Shown: positions 1-8,427 of the stretch, piece after piece
Position numbering within the stretch: position 1 is the stretch's first letter
How the letters are laid out: each line of letters starts with the position of its first letter
NCBI RefSeq assembly: GCF_001612945.1
Contig: NZ_BDBK01000012.1
Span: 1 to 64,000, forward strand
Source: Nocardia inohanensis NBRC 100128
GTDB lineage: Bacteria; Actinomycetota; Actinomycetes; Mycobacteriales; Mycobacteriaceae
DNA: 64,000 nt
Direction: 5' to 3'
Position numbers and translations under genes: made by a program
The notes under the pieces: generated by a model
What the model saw: only the letters and a program-made list of their open reading frames with translations
Database searches by the model: none
What the model was told of the DNA's origin: nothing

Positions 1-16
1 TTTAATCTCTTGATCT

Positions 17-745
17 CTAAACAACCAGCCCGATACTACGCCCAATATCCGCAAGCGTGGAATCGAACAACACATCCGGATGACTGATCGGAATCGGATA
101 ATTCCCAAACACTTCGAGCGTCACATGCCCATACAACCGAGCCCAGAACTGGATCATCACGTAACTGACCCCGAGGTCCAACTTCTCGGCCGGAAACTTC
201 TGACCGGACTCCGCCAGCACCCGAAGCAAATCAGTCTGAAAGCGAACCAAATCATCCCGCAACTCCGGCGGAATGAGTTCAGTGGGCGGCGTGACCACAT
301 CGTAGTCGGTCAGCAAGCGCCCCGCCGCACCAAGAAACAGACGCCCGACCGGTTCACCGAATTGCTGCATGGCACTGTTGATTCCGGATGTCGTCGGCGA
401 CGCGAACACCAGCGTGAACTCACGAGAGTGGGTCAGCGCCCACTCCCGGAAACCCCGGCAGACGGCAAAGAAATACACGGCCGCATCATCGGGAAGATCG
501 GCCGTCGCGGCGGCAAGATCGGCGGCCAGATCCGCACAGACATCCATCCGCACCGCCGTGACCAGATCATCCCGAGACTCGTAATAGCGGTAAAGCGCCG
601 GAGCTGTAATCCCCAACTCCCGGGCAATGGCGCGCAGGGTCACCGCTTCCGGCCCCTGCGCCACCAAGAGGGACCGAGCGACGCGACGAATGTCGGAATC
701 GCTTACCGCAGGCATCCGCCCGCGCCGCTTGGTCGTCTCTGTCAT
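17..745 (-). CDS. TetR/AcrR family transcriptional regulator
   Basis: A 242-residue DNA-binding repressor-type protein. The N-terminal helix-turn-helix lies at about residues 15-60 (ITAPALYRYYESRDDL is the recognition-helix region), followed by a ligand-binding domain of the TetR_C_33 type seen in many actinobacterial regulators. The ATG at 745 overlaps the stop codon of the P450 gene by four bases (ATGA), so the two are probably co-transcribed and translationally coupled. An in-frame upstream extension only shadows the P450 gene and is rejected. By context it may control the P450 or respond to its substrate. The ligand is not predictable from sequence. Confidence 0.9.
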   Translation of the reverse strand: MTETTKRRGRMPAVSDSDIRRVARSLLVAQGPEAVTLRAIARELGITAPALYRYYESRDDLVTAVRMDVCADLAADLAAATADLPDDAAVYFFAVCRGFREWALTHSREFTLVFASPTTSGINSAMQQFGEPVGRLFLGAAGRLLTDYDVVTPPTELIPPELRDDLVRFQTDLLRVLAESGQKFPAEKLDLGVSYVMIQFWARLYGHVTLEVFGNYPIPISHPDVLFDSTLADIGRSIGLVV

Positions 746-1977
746 TCGTACTTGACCTGCCAGCTCTTGATGCCGTTCAGCCAGCCGGAGCGCAGACGAA
801 CCGGGTCGGACACCTGGCTCAGGTTCGGCATCACATCGGCGATGGCGTTGAACATGAGGTCGATCTCCAGGCGGGCGAGGTTGGCGCCCACGCAGAAGTG
901 GGTGCCCGTGCCGCCGAAGCCTACATGGGGATTCGGGTTCCGGAGGACGTTGAACTCGAACGGGTTCTCGAAGACTTCTTCGTCGAAGTTGGCCGCGCTG
1001 TAGAACATCCCGACGCGCTGGCCCTGCTTGAGCTGCTGGCCGCCGAGCACGGTGTCCTGGAGGACGGTGCGCTGGAAGGCGATGACCGGGGTGGCCCAGC
1101 GGACGATCTCGTCCGGAGCGGTGCGCGGACGCTGCTCGCGGTAGAGCTCCCACTGCTCGGGATGGTCGACGAACGCCTTCATGCCGTGGGTGATGGCATT
1201 ACGTGTGGTCTCGTTGCCGGCGACGGCCAGAAGGATGACGAACCAGGCGAATTCGTCGGAGGCCAGCGCCTCGCCGTCCACGTCCGCGTTCAGCAGGGTG
1301 GACATGATGTCGCCGTGGCCGTCGAGGTCGACGGGGCACTTGCGCTTCTCTTCGGCCAGGTTCCACGAGTAGCCCATGACCTCGGCGGTGGCGACCTTGT
1401 GGTCACCCTCGAAGTCGGGGTCGTCGTAGGAGATCATCTGGTTGGTCCAGTCGAAGATGCGACCGCGATCTTCCTGGGGGATGCCGATAAGTTCGGCGAT
1501 GGCCTGGAGCGGCAGCTCGCACGCGACCTGGGTGACGAAGTCGCCGGAGCCGGTCTTCTTGGCCTCGTGCACGATTCGCTCGGCGCGGTCGCGCAGCGCG
1601 TTGCGCAGCGATTCGACGGCGCGCGGGGTGAAGCCCTTGGAGACGATGCGGCGCAGCTTGGTGTGGCGGGGCGGATCCTGGTTCAGCAGCAGGAAGCGCT
1701 GGACCTCGATCTCCTCGCGCATGATGTCGTCGTAGAAGCGGATGACGGCGGTGTTCTCCTCGGAGGAGTACACCTCCGGAGTCTTCGAGATCTCCTTGAT
1801 GTCATCCATTTTGGTGACGGCCCAGTAGCCGTCATCCTTGAAGCCGCTGCCCTTCTGGGGAACCCAGGCAACGGGGGTGGTGCGACGGAGTTCGGCGAAC
1901 TCCTCGACGGGCAGACGCTTGGCGAGCAGGTCCGGATCGGTGAAATCGAACCCGGTGGGGATGGACGGCGCGGACAC
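742..1977 (-). CDS. Cytochrome P450, CYP125-like (steroid side-chain oxidase type)
   Basis: A 411-residue soluble P450. Visible motifs are the I-helix oxygen-binding segment VAGNETTRN, the K-helix EIVR, and the heme-ligand loop FGGTGTHFCVGANLAR with its Cys. It resembles mycobacterial CYP125A1 along its length, for example FDFTDPDLLAKRLPVEEFAELR near the N-terminus, GFTPRAVESL, and SGWLNGIK near the C-terminus. CYP125 enzymes hydroxylate the terminal methyl of the cholesterol side chain. The GTG at 1977 is chosen because AAAGGAGG ends 5 bases upstream; an earlier in-frame ATG lacks a ribosome-binding site. It needs a ferredoxin and reductase encoded elsewhere. The steroid substrate is inferred from family resemblance only. 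Confidence 0.9.
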   Translation of the reverse strand: MSAPSIPTGFDFTDPDLLAKRLPVEEFAELRRTTPVAWVPQKGSGFKDDGYWAVTKMDDIKEISKTPEVYSSEENTAVIRFYDDIMREEIEVQRFLLLNQDPPRHTKLRRIVSKGFTPRAVESLRNALRDRAERIVHEAKKTGSGDFVTQVACELPLQAIAELIGIPQEDRGRIFDWTNQMISYDDPDFEGDHKVATAEVMGYSWNLAEEKRKCPVDLDGHGDIMSTLLNADVDGEALASDEFAWFVILLAVAGNETTRNAITHGMKAFVDHPEQWELYREQRPRTAPDEIVRWATPVIAFQRTVLQDTVLGGQQLKQGQRVGMFYSAANFDEEVFENPFEFNVLRNPNPHVGFGGTGTHFCVGANLARLEIDLMFNAIADVMPNLSQVSDPVRLRSGWLNGIKSWQVKYE

Positions 1978-1989
1978 GGGTACCTCCTT

Positions 1990-2003
1990 TGGAACACGTT
2001 CGC
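1990..2003 (-). promoter_or_regulatory. KstR-like operator candidate before the CYP125-like gene
   Basis: The 14-mer TGGAACACGTTCGC contains AAC-NN-GTT and matches seven of the eight fixed positions of the published mycobacterial KstR motif TNNAACNNGTTNNA (on the minus strand only the first T is missing). It lies just upstream of the Shine-Dalgarno of the CYP125-like gene. In mycobacteria cyp125 belongs to the KstR cholesterol regulon. Whether it is functional here is inference. Confidence 0.35.
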
Positions 2004-2085
2004 CGACGAGTGAACCACACCACACCCCACTTTGTGAACACCTATTAGTAAATCCCGTTCACTTGTTCTGCCGGGACAGCGGAAA

Positions 2086-2111
2086 GGCCCGCCACGGCAG
2101 CGTGGCGGGCC
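2086..2111 (-). terminator. Hairpin terminator after the sugar transferase gene
   Basis: A perfect 11-bp inverted repeat (GGCCCGCCACG and its complement) with the 4-nt loop GCAG, followed on the minus strand by a short TTTCC tract. It sits between the end of the glycosylphosphotransferase gene and the start of the P450 gene, so it probably insulates the two units. Confidence 0.6.
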
Positions 2112-2136
2112 CGTTTCCCGAGGCCGGAAACGCGGG

Positions 2137-3645
2137 TCAGTAGGCTCCTTCGCCCCTGGTCACGGCCCCGATCGTCTTGGCGATCAACAGCAGATCCAAG
2201 ACCATCGACCAGTTCTCGACGTAGGACAGGTCCAGGCGCATCGCATCCTCCGGCGTCAGATCCGAGCGACCACTCACCTGCCACAACCCCGTGACCCCCG
2301 GCTTCACCAGCAGCCGCCGCCGCATCATGCCGTCGTAGGAATCCACCTCGCGCTGTACCTGCGGGCGCGGCCCGACGATGCTCATCTCCCCGCGCAGCAC
2401 ATTGAAGAACTGCGGCAGCTCGTCGAGCGAGTACTTGCGGATCACCTTGCCCACCGGCGTCACCCGCGGATCGTCGCGCAGCTTGAAGAAGAGCGGGTTC
2501 CCGCCGTTGCTGTCGATGAGCGCGTTGATGTGGGCGTCGGCGTCGGCGTACATGCTGCGGAACTTGATCATCCGGAACGGCCGCCCGTCCCGCCCGATCC
2601 GTTCGGATCGGTAGAACACCGAGCCCCGGCTGGTCACCTTCACCGCGAGGGCGATGGCGCACAGCATCGGCGCGATGGCGGTCAGTGCGAAGAGTGCGAA
2701 GCAGAAGTCGAAGAGTCCCTTGCGGATCGACTTCGCGCGGTCGTATTGCGGCTTTTCGACATGCAGCATCGGCATATCGGCGTGCAACCGGTGGGTCAGC
2801 CTGGTCCCGGCGATGTCCACCAGCCCGGGGGTGACGATGAGCTGCACCCCCAGCGGATCCAATTCCCAAGCCATGCGCCGGAAGTCGGCCGGCCCGAGAT
2901 TGTCGGTGGCGGTGACGGCCACCGTGTCGGCCCCGGTGCGCTGGACGGCCTCGATGATCGAACGGTCGCTTCCCACAATGGGAATCACCCGCCCGGCCAC
3001 CTCCAGCCCCCGCTCGGCCAGCTCACCCTCGTCCCGGGTACACACCCCGATGACCTGATACCCGCCTTCGGGATCCCGGGAGAACGCGCCCACCATCGCG
3101 CGCGCCGCCTCCGGGCTGCCGACCACCAGCATGGCCGTGCGGTATTCGCCGCGGGCGCGGCGCTGCGCCACCCAGCCCCGCCATACCCGCCGCTCCAGCA
3201 TGAGGCCGATCATGCCGAGCGGGAGCGCGAACGCCAGATAGCCGCGGGCGATATCCACCCGCAGCAGCAGCGAAACGATGGCGATGCCGCCGAAGAGCTT
3301 CAGCGACGCCGCCACGATTCGTCGGTATTCCTCTGTGCCACTTCCGATTACGCGCACGGAACGGGTGCCGCTGAGTGCGAGGGCGAGCGCCCACGCCACC
3401 ACCAGCACCGCCGACACCACGGTGTAGCGCACCTCCAGCGGCAGCGTGGAGGCCAGCGGCGGATCGGCGGGCCCGCCGAAGCGGATCCATTGCGCCGAAC
3501 CGACCACCAGCACCACCACGAATAGGTCGCTGAAAAATAGCCTGCGCGCGTAATCCGCTTGCCAGCGTTCCCGATCCGACCGCGGCTCCGGTCGTGGCAG
3601 CCGCGTCGCGCGCACGGCGCGACCGGCTGAAACTTCGTAACTCAT
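2137..3645 (-). CDS. Polyprenyl-phosphate glycosyl-1-phosphate transferase (initiating sugar transferase)
   Basis: A 502-residue membrane enzyme that would start repeat-unit assembly by transferring a sugar-1-phosphate from a nucleotide sugar to undecaprenyl phosphate. The N-terminal half has four or five hydrophobic segments and a CoA-binding-like Rossmann region (residues about 150-260). A further membrane segment precedes the C-terminal bacterial sugar transferase catalytic domain, which has FRMIKFRSMYADA, LDELPQFFNVLRGEMS, VGPRP and KPGVTGLWQVSGRS. This is the usual long WbaP/WcaJ-type layout. The ATG at 3645 has GGGGAGG upstream. It is divergent from the methyltransferase gene at 4168 and probably initiates the whole 2-30 kb pathway. 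The sugar transferred (hexose, GalNAc or a deoxy sugar) cannot be told from sequence. Confidence 0.92.
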   Translation of the reverse strand: MSYEVSAGRAVRATRLPRPEPRSDRERWQADYARRLFFSDLFVVVLVVGSAQWIRFGGPADPPLASTLPLEVRYTVVSAVLVVAWALALALSGTRSVRVIGSGTEEYRRIVAASLKLFGGIAIVSLLLRVDIARGYLAFALPLGMIGLMLERRVWRGWVAQRRARGEYRTAMLVVGSPEAARAMVGAFSRDPEGGYQVIGVCTRDEGELAERGLEVAGRVIPIVGSDRSIIEAVQRTGADTVAVTATDNLGPADFRRMAWELDPLGVQLIVTPGLVDIAGTRLTHRLHADMPMLHVEKPQYDRAKSIRKGLFDFCFALFALTAIAPMLCAIALAVKVTSRGSVFYRSERIGRDGRPFRMIKFRSMYADADAHINALIDSNGGNPLFFKLRDDPRVTPVGKVIRKYSLDELPQFFNVLRGEMSIVGPRPQVQREVDSYDGMMRRRLLVKPGVTGLWQVSGRSDLTPEDAMRLDLSYVENWSMVLDLLLIAKTIGAVTRGEGAY

Positions 3646-4167
3646 GAAACGAACGCACCTCCCCCACGGGAGAACTCGGTTCCGATCCCCACTGATCAGT
3701 TCCACAGAACTTGCAGATCGCCGGTCCCCAAGGGCTTTCCGGACCATGACAAAACCGATTGGGGCTGCCGACTTCTTCGGCGGCCCGCTGCCGAGTGTTA
3801 CACACCCCGAGTGACGCAGAGTGCCAATCTTGTGACGCGCCAGTGTATCCCGGAGTTAGCGGGTTTCGTCACGACCGGTTTACTTTTTCCCGCCCCCTAT
3901 TCCCCCTATTCGCAAGTTCGCAGGTCCGGACCCCCTGGACAGGGTGGCTGACCTGCGCGTAAGCCTTGCCATGCAAGCCTCGAGAGTTAGCCGACCAAAC
4001 GCCCGGTTCTGTGGGTCGCAGAATTTCGCTTCCCAACCCCGGACCAGCCCCCGGCGCAGCACCGCGAGGCACGCCAATCCTGTTGTAACGTAAGGCCCGA
4101 CCGAGCCGACCTCAGTTCAGCCGGGCGTAAAAGCCGGGGTCTGGTTCGGTGAAAGGTGGGGAATCGC
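3646..4167. promoter_or_regulatory. Divergent intergenic region upstream of the polysaccharide genes
   Basis: 522 bases with no convincing gene; short ORFs here have no ribosome-binding sites or family signals. The region must hold the divergent promoters for the glycosylphosphotransferase (minus) and the methyltransferase cassette (plus). Two short direct repeats are visible: CCCCTATTC twice around 3894-3911, and GTGACGC near 3810 and 3832. No known operator was recognised. Confidence 0.5.
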
Positions 4168-5400
4168 GTGCAATGCCGTCTTTGTGACTCCAAGCATTTG
4201 GTCAGCGTGCTCGATCTCGGTGCGACACCGCCGTGCGAGAAATTCCTCACCGCCGGCGAACTGGACCTGCCCGAGCCCACCTACCCCCTCCACCTGCGGC
4301 TATGCGAAAGCTGTCTGCTGCTTCAGATTCCGGCGTTGATCACCCCCGAGGACACCTTTTCGGAATACGCGTATTTCTCTTCGTATTCGGAGAGCTGGGT
4401 GCGGCACGCGAAACTCTTCGTGGAAGCCTCGATCGCCCGCTTCGGCCTGAGTTCCGATTCCCTGATCGTCGAAGTCGCCAGCAATGACGGCTATCTCCTG
4501 CAACACGCGGTGGCCGCGGGCATCGGCTGCGTGGGCATCGAACCCTCGGTCAACGTCGGCGCGGCCGCCCGCGACAAGGGCGTGCCGACCGTGACGGCCT
4601 TCCTCGACGAGGAGCTCGCAGCCCGGGTACGCCGGGAGCACGGAGCAGCAAATCTGTTGGTGGCCAACAACGTTTATGCCCATATACCCGATTTGCGCGG
4701 CTTCACCCGAGCCCTGCGCGGTCTGCTCGCCGACGACGGCTGGCTCTCCATCGAGGTCCATCACGCGCTGAACCTGGTCACCCTCGGCCAGTTCGACACC
4801 ATCTATCACGAGCACTTCCAGTACTACACGGTGCTCTCGGCGCAGCGCGCCCTCGCCATCGCCGGGCTCACCGTGGTGGACGTGGAATTGCTTGGCACAC
4901 ACGGTGGTTCGCTGCGACTGTGGGCACGACCGGACGCGGTGGCCGAACCCGGCCCGCGAGTTGCCGAAGTATTGCGTATGGAGGCCGAGGCCGGGCTGCA
5001 CGAGATCGCCGGCTACCTGGAACTGCGCCCGCGCACCGAACGCGTCCGCCAGGATCTGCTGCGATTCCTGTTGGACGCCAAGGCCGCCGGGAAACGCGTG
5101 GTCGGCTACGGCGCCCCCGGCAAGGGCAACACCCTGCTCAACTACTGCGGCATCCGCACCGACCTGCTCGAGTACACGGTCGACCGGAATCCCTACAAGC
5201 ACGGACGTTTCACCCCGGGCACCCGGATCCCCATCCATGTCCCGGACCGCATCGACGCGGACAAACCCGACGTGGTCGTGGTGCTGCCCTGGAATCTCGA
5301 AACCGAGATCACCGCGCAGCTCGCCCCCGTCCTCGACCGGGGAGGCGAACTCGTCTATCCCCTACCCGCACTTCATCACGCGGAAAGGCCAGCGAAGTGA
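4168..5400 (+). CDS. Sugar C-methyltransferase-like SAM-dependent methyltransferase
   Basis: A 410-residue protein with the three-part layout of NDP-sugar C-methyltransferases (TylC3/KijD1/TcaB9 family). It has an N-terminal zinc-binding region (CRLCDS near residue 2, then CESC), a central SAM-binding domain with motif I VEVASNDGYL, and a C-terminal domain with YGAPGKGNTLLNYCG. The catalytic-loop motif YHEHFQYY is intact; in characterised homologues the Tyr, Glu and His at this position act in C-methylation of a keto-sugar. The GTG at 4168 is preferred over the in-frame GTG at 4156 because AAAGGTGGGG lies at proper spacing before it. The stop overlaps the next start by four bases. The likely product is a methyl-branched deoxy sugar nucleotide; the exact substrate is unknown. 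Confidence 0.85.
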   Translation: MQCRLCDSKHLVSVLDLGATPPCEKFLTAGELDLPEPTYPLHLRLCESCLLLQIPALITPEDTFSEYAYFSSYSESWVRHAKLFVEASIARFGLSSDSLIVEVASNDGYLLQHAVAAGIGCVGIEPSVNVGAAARDKGVPTVTAFLDEELAARVRREHGAANLLVANNVYAHIPDLRGFTRALRGLLADDGWLSIEVHHALNLVTLGQFDTIYHEHFQYYTVLSAQRALAIAGLTVVDVELLGTHGGSLRLWARPDAVAEPGPRVAEVLRMEAEAGLHEIAGYLELRPRTERVRQDLLRFLLDAKAAGKRVVGYGAPGKGNTLLNYCGIRTDLLEYTVDRNPYKHGRFTPGTRIPIHVPDRIDADKPDVVVVLPWNLETEITAQLAPVLDRGGELVYPLPALHHAERPAK

Positions 5401-6179
5401 AGGTCGTACTGTTCTGTGGCGGCTACGGAATGCGCATGCGCAACGGCACCGAGGACATGATCCCCAAGCCGATGCAGATGGTCGGCCCGCGCCCGCTCAT
5501 CTGGCACGTCATGCGCTACTACGCGCACTTCGGTCACAAGGATTTCATCCTCTGCCTCGGCTACGGCGCGGCGCACATCAAGAACTTCTTCCTCACCTAC
5601 CAGGAGTCGGTCTCCAACGACTTCGTCATCCGCGGCGGCAAGGTCGAACTGCTGCAATCGGATATCAGCGACTGGACCATCACCTTCGTCGACACCGGCG
5701 TGGAGTCGCCGATCGGCGAACGCCTGCGCCGGGTGCGCGACCACCTCGAGGGCGAGCGGTACTTCCTGGCCAATTACGCCGACGTCCTCACCGACGCCCC
5801 GCTGGACGAGATGATCACGCAGTTCCGGGATTCCGGGGCCGCGGCGTCGATGATGATCGTGCCGCCGCAATCCTCCTTCCACTGCGTGGACGTGAACTCG
5901 GCCGGCGAGGTCAAGAACATCACCCCCGTCTCACGCCTGCCCATCTGGGAGAACGGCGGCTACTTCGTGCTCACCCCCGAGGTGTTCGAGCACCTGCCGG
6001 CGGGCGGCGATCTGGTGGAGGACGCCTGCGGCGCGCTGGCCGCGCAGGGCCGGTTGTACGGCTATCAGCACCACGGCTTCTGGAAGCCCGCCGACACCTT
6101 CAAGGAGCGCGCCGAACTCGATACCGGGTACCAGCAGGGTGACCGGCCGTGGATGGTGTGGGAGACAGCCGACGCATGA
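5397..6179 (+). CDS. Sugar-1-phosphate nucleotidyltransferase (glucose-1-phosphate cytidylyltransferase-like)
   Basis: A 260-residue cytosolic nucleotidyltransferase. The N-terminus carries the signature CGGYGMRMR followed by PKPM (GGxGxR...KP). The segment LIWHVMRYYAHFGHKDFILC and the late GFWKPADTFKER closely follow RfbF/AscA glucose-1-phosphate cytidylyltransferases, which make CDP-glucose for CDP-deoxy-sugar pathways. It starts with GTG overlapping the methyltransferase stop (GTGA), so it is translationally coupled. It probably activates the sugar later changed by the neighbouring methyltransferase and epimerase. No CDP-glucose 4,6-dehydratase is obvious in the window, so the choice of nucleotide is uncertain. 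Confidence 0.8.
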   Translation: MKVVLFCGGYGMRMRNGTEDMIPKPMQMVGPRPLIWHVMRYYAHFGHKDFILCLGYGAAHIKNFFLTYQESVSNDFVIRGGKVELLQSDISDWTITFVDTGVESPIGERLRRVRDHLEGERYFLANYADVLTDAPLDEMITQFRDSGAAASMMIVPPQSSFHCVDVNSAGEVKNITPVSRLPIWENGGYFVLTPEVFEHLPAGGDLVEDACGALAAQGRLYGYQHHGFWKPADTFKERAELDTGYQQGDRPWMVWETADA

Positions 6180-6826
6180 TCGGACTCGATACCGGCGCCG
6201 TCCGGGAGATCGCGCTGCTGGCCGCGCACTGCGACGATCTGGCCATCGGCATGGGCGGCACCCTGCTGGCATTGGCGAATGCCGTTCCGGGACTGCGGAT
6301 CCGGGCGCTGGTGCTGACCGGCGCGGGTACCGAGCGGGCGCTCGAGGAGCAGGCGGCGCTGGAATCCTTCTGCCCCGGAGCCGATCTCGACCTGCGCATC
6401 CTGGATGTGCCGGACGGTTACGCCCCCGCGCATTGGGAGCGGGTCAAGGACGCGGTCGCGGCGCTGCGGCGCGGCTCCAACGCCCAGGTGGTGTTCGCCC
6501 CGCAGCGTTTCGACGCCCATCAGGATCATCGGCTGCTGGCGGAGCTGACACCCACCGAGTTCCGGGATCATCTGGTGCTCGGCTACGAGATCCTCAAGTG
6601 GGAGAACGACACTCCGCAACCGACGGTGTTCCATCCGCTGTCCGCGAGCCTGGCCGAGACCAAGGCCGGCCTGCTGATGAAACACTATCCCTCGCAACGT
6701 AATCGGGACTGGTTCGACGAGCAGTCCTTCCTGGCCCTGTCCCGGCTGCGCGGAGTGCAGTGCCGCGCCCCGCACGCCGAAGCCTTCCTGCTGGACAAGG
6801 CCACCATCACTTTCGGAGGTGCGTGA
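6176..6826 (+). CDS. PIG-L/LmbE family deacetylase
   Basis: A 216-residue protein of the zinc-dependent N-acetyl-sugar deacetylase family (PIG-L, MshB). The metal-binding motif AAHCDDLAIG occurs near residue 17 (family motif AHPDD) and the second motif FDAHQDHRLL near residue 116 supplies another His ligand. It overlaps the nucleotidyltransferase stop by four bases. In this setting it would remove an acetyl group from an amino sugar in a nucleotide sugar or lipid-linked intermediate. Family members also act on mycothiol precursors, but the gene context argues for polysaccharide metabolism. Confidence 0.85.
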   Translation: MIGLDTGAVREIALLAAHCDDLAIGMGGTLLALANAVPGLRIRALVLTGAGTERALEEQAALESFCPGADLDLRILDVPDGYAPAHWERVKDAVAALRRGSNAQVVFAPQRFDAHQDHRLLAELTPTEFRDHLVLGYEILKWENDTPQPTVFHPLSASLAETKAGLLMKHYPSQRNRDWFDEQSFLALSRLRGVQCRAPHAEAFLLDKATITFGGA

Positions 6827-6828
6827 TC

Positions 6829-7857
6829 ATGCGTGTGCTCGTCACCGGGCATCAGGGGTATCTGGGCACCGTGATGGTGCCGGAGCTACAGCGGGCCGGC
6901 CATGACGTAACCGGTTTGGACAGTGGGTTTTTCGCAGAATGCGTGCTGGGGGATGCTCCGGCCCCGCCGCCGGCGCTGCGCGTGGATCTGCGCGATGTGA
7001 CCGTCGATCAGCTCGCCGGGTTCGATGCGGTGGTGCATCTGGCGGCGCTGTCCAACGATCCGCTGGGTGCGCTCGCGCCGCAGATCACCTACGACATCAA
7101 CCATCACGCCTCGGTGCGGCTGGCGCGGCTGGCCAAGGACGCCGGGGTGCGCCGGTTCCTGTACGCCTCCACGTGTTCGGTGTACGGCGCGGCCGGGGAC
7201 GGTCTGGTGACCGAGGACGCCCCGCTGCGCCCGCTCACGCCGTACGCCGAGTCCAAGGTGCGGGTCGAGGACGATGTGGCGGCGCTGGCCGACTCCGGGT
7301 TCACCCCGGTATTCCTGCGCAACGCCACCGCTTTCGGCTTCTCGCCGCGCCTGCGCGCCGATATCGTGCTGAACAATCTGGTCGGCTACGCGGTGCTCAC
7401 CGGTGAGGTGAAGGTGCTCTCCGACGGCACCCCGTGGCGGCCGCTGGTGCACGCGCAGGACATCGCGCGCGCTTTCGCCGTCTGCCTGGAGGCGCCCGCA
7501 GCGGCCATCGACCGCCGGGCGTTCAATATCGGCACCGAGACCAACAACCTCACCGTCGCCGAGATCGCGCGGGCGGTGGTGGACGCGGTGCCGGACTCGA
7601 CGCTGGTGATCACCGGCGAGAGCGGCGCGGACCCGCGCTCCTACCGCGTCGACTTCTCGCGTGCCCGCGCGGAATTGGGCTTCGAGGCGCAGTGGACCAT
7701 CCCCGATGGCGCGGCCGAGCTGTATCGCGAATACACCGCCCGCGGCCTCACCGCCGACGCTTTCTTCCAGCGCTTCACCCGCCTGGCGCACCTGAAGTCG
7801 CTCAAGGAGTCCGGGGTGCTGGACGACGAGCTGCGCCGGGTCAGGATCGGGGCCTGA
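6829..7857 (+). CDS. NAD-dependent epimerase/dehydratase (extended SDR)
   Basis: A 342-residue nucleotide-sugar epimerase, dehydratase or reductase. The Rossmann motif TGHQGYLG is at residue 6, the catalytic YAESK (YxxxK) near residue 140, and a Ser/Thr-rich STCSVYG segment precedes it. The ATG at 6829 is used because GGAGGT lies eight bases upstream; a GTG at 6823 is possible. It is the fourth gene of the sugar-nucleotide cassette and probably performs the keto-reduction or epimerisation after methylation. Its 3' end overlaps the antisense RmlC-like gene by 17 bp. Confidence 0.85.
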   Translation: MRVLVTGHQGYLGTVMVPELQRAGHDVTGLDSGFFAECVLGDAPAPPPALRVDLRDVTVDQLAGFDAVVHLAALSNDPLGALAPQITYDINHHASVRLARLAKDAGVRRFLYASTCSVYGAAGDGLVTEDAPLRPLTPYAESKVRVEDDVAALADSGFTPVFLRNATAFGFSPRLRADIVLNNLVGYAVLTGEVKVLSDGTPWRPLVHAQDIARAFAVCLEAPAAAIDRRAFNIGTETNNLTVAEIARAVVDAVPDSTLVITGESGADPRSYRVDFSRARAELGFEAQWTIPDGAAELYREYTARGLTADAFFQRFTRLAHLKSLKESGVLDDELRRVRIGA

Positions 7858-8413
7858 GGTGACCGAACGCGGCCAGCAGCTGCCGCCAGGAACCCGCGCC
7901 CGCGTCCCGGTCCGAGACCACGGTCACCGGCTGCGGCCAGGCGATGGCCAGGTCCGGATCGTCGTAGGCGACGCCCAGGTCCTCGCGCGGATCGTGCGGG
8001 CGGTCGATGCGGTAGCAGACGTCGGCGACCGGGCTCAGCGCCTGGAAGCCGTGCAGGAACCCGGGCGGTACGTACAGGTGCCGGAAGTCGCTGTCGTCGA
8101 GCAGGAATGCGGCCTGCCGCCCGAAGCTCGGCGAGTCGGGGCGGATGTCGACGAGCACATCGTGCACCGCGCCGTGCGCGCACCGCACCAGCTTGGCCTC
8201 CCCGCGCCCGGACCGGCCGTGCAGGCCGCGCACCACGCCGCGGTAGGAGCGGGACTGCGAATCCTGCACGAACGCCGCCGAGAGTCCCGGTTTGCCGAGA
8301 TACTCGTCGAATTCGATGGCGTCGAAGGTGCGGGTGAACAGGCCCCGGCCGTCACGGAACGGCTCCGGGGTCAGCACCAGTACGTCGGCCAGCTCGGTGG
8401 TGTCGATGCGCAC
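7841..8413 (-). CDS. RmlC-like dTDP-4-keto-sugar 3,5-epimerase
   Basis: A 190-residue cupin-fold epimerase. It shows the family hallmarks RDGRGLFTRTF, the catalytic-His segment VVRGLHGRSG, and VPPGFLHGFQAL, and is of normal length. The enzyme would invert C3 and/or C5 of a nucleotide 4-keto-6-deoxy sugar. The GTG start at 8413 has a poor ribosome-binding site, and only 14 bases separate it from the divergent methyltransferase ATG at 8428. It is the only minus-strand gene within the 4.2-10.3 kb plus-strand block and ends 17 bp inside the epimerase gene, so antisense interference is possible. Confidence 0.85.
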   Translation of the reverse strand: MRIDTTELADVLVLTPEPFRDGRGLFTRTFDAIEFDEYLGKPGLSAAFVQDSQSRSYRGVVRGLHGRSGRGEAKLVRCAHGAVHDVLVDIRPDSPSFGRQAAFLLDDSDFRHLYVPPGFLHGFQALSPVADVCYRIDRPHDPREDLGVAYDDPDLAIAWPQPVTVVSDRDAGAGSWRQLLAAFGHLRPRS

Positions 8414-8427
8414 GAGGTCATGGTGCC

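Noticed and set aside
4892..6142. Long alternative-frame ORFs over the methyltransferase and nucleotidyltransferase
   Set aside because: Arg/Pro/Ala-rich frame shadows; the real frames show catalytic motifs and coupled starts.
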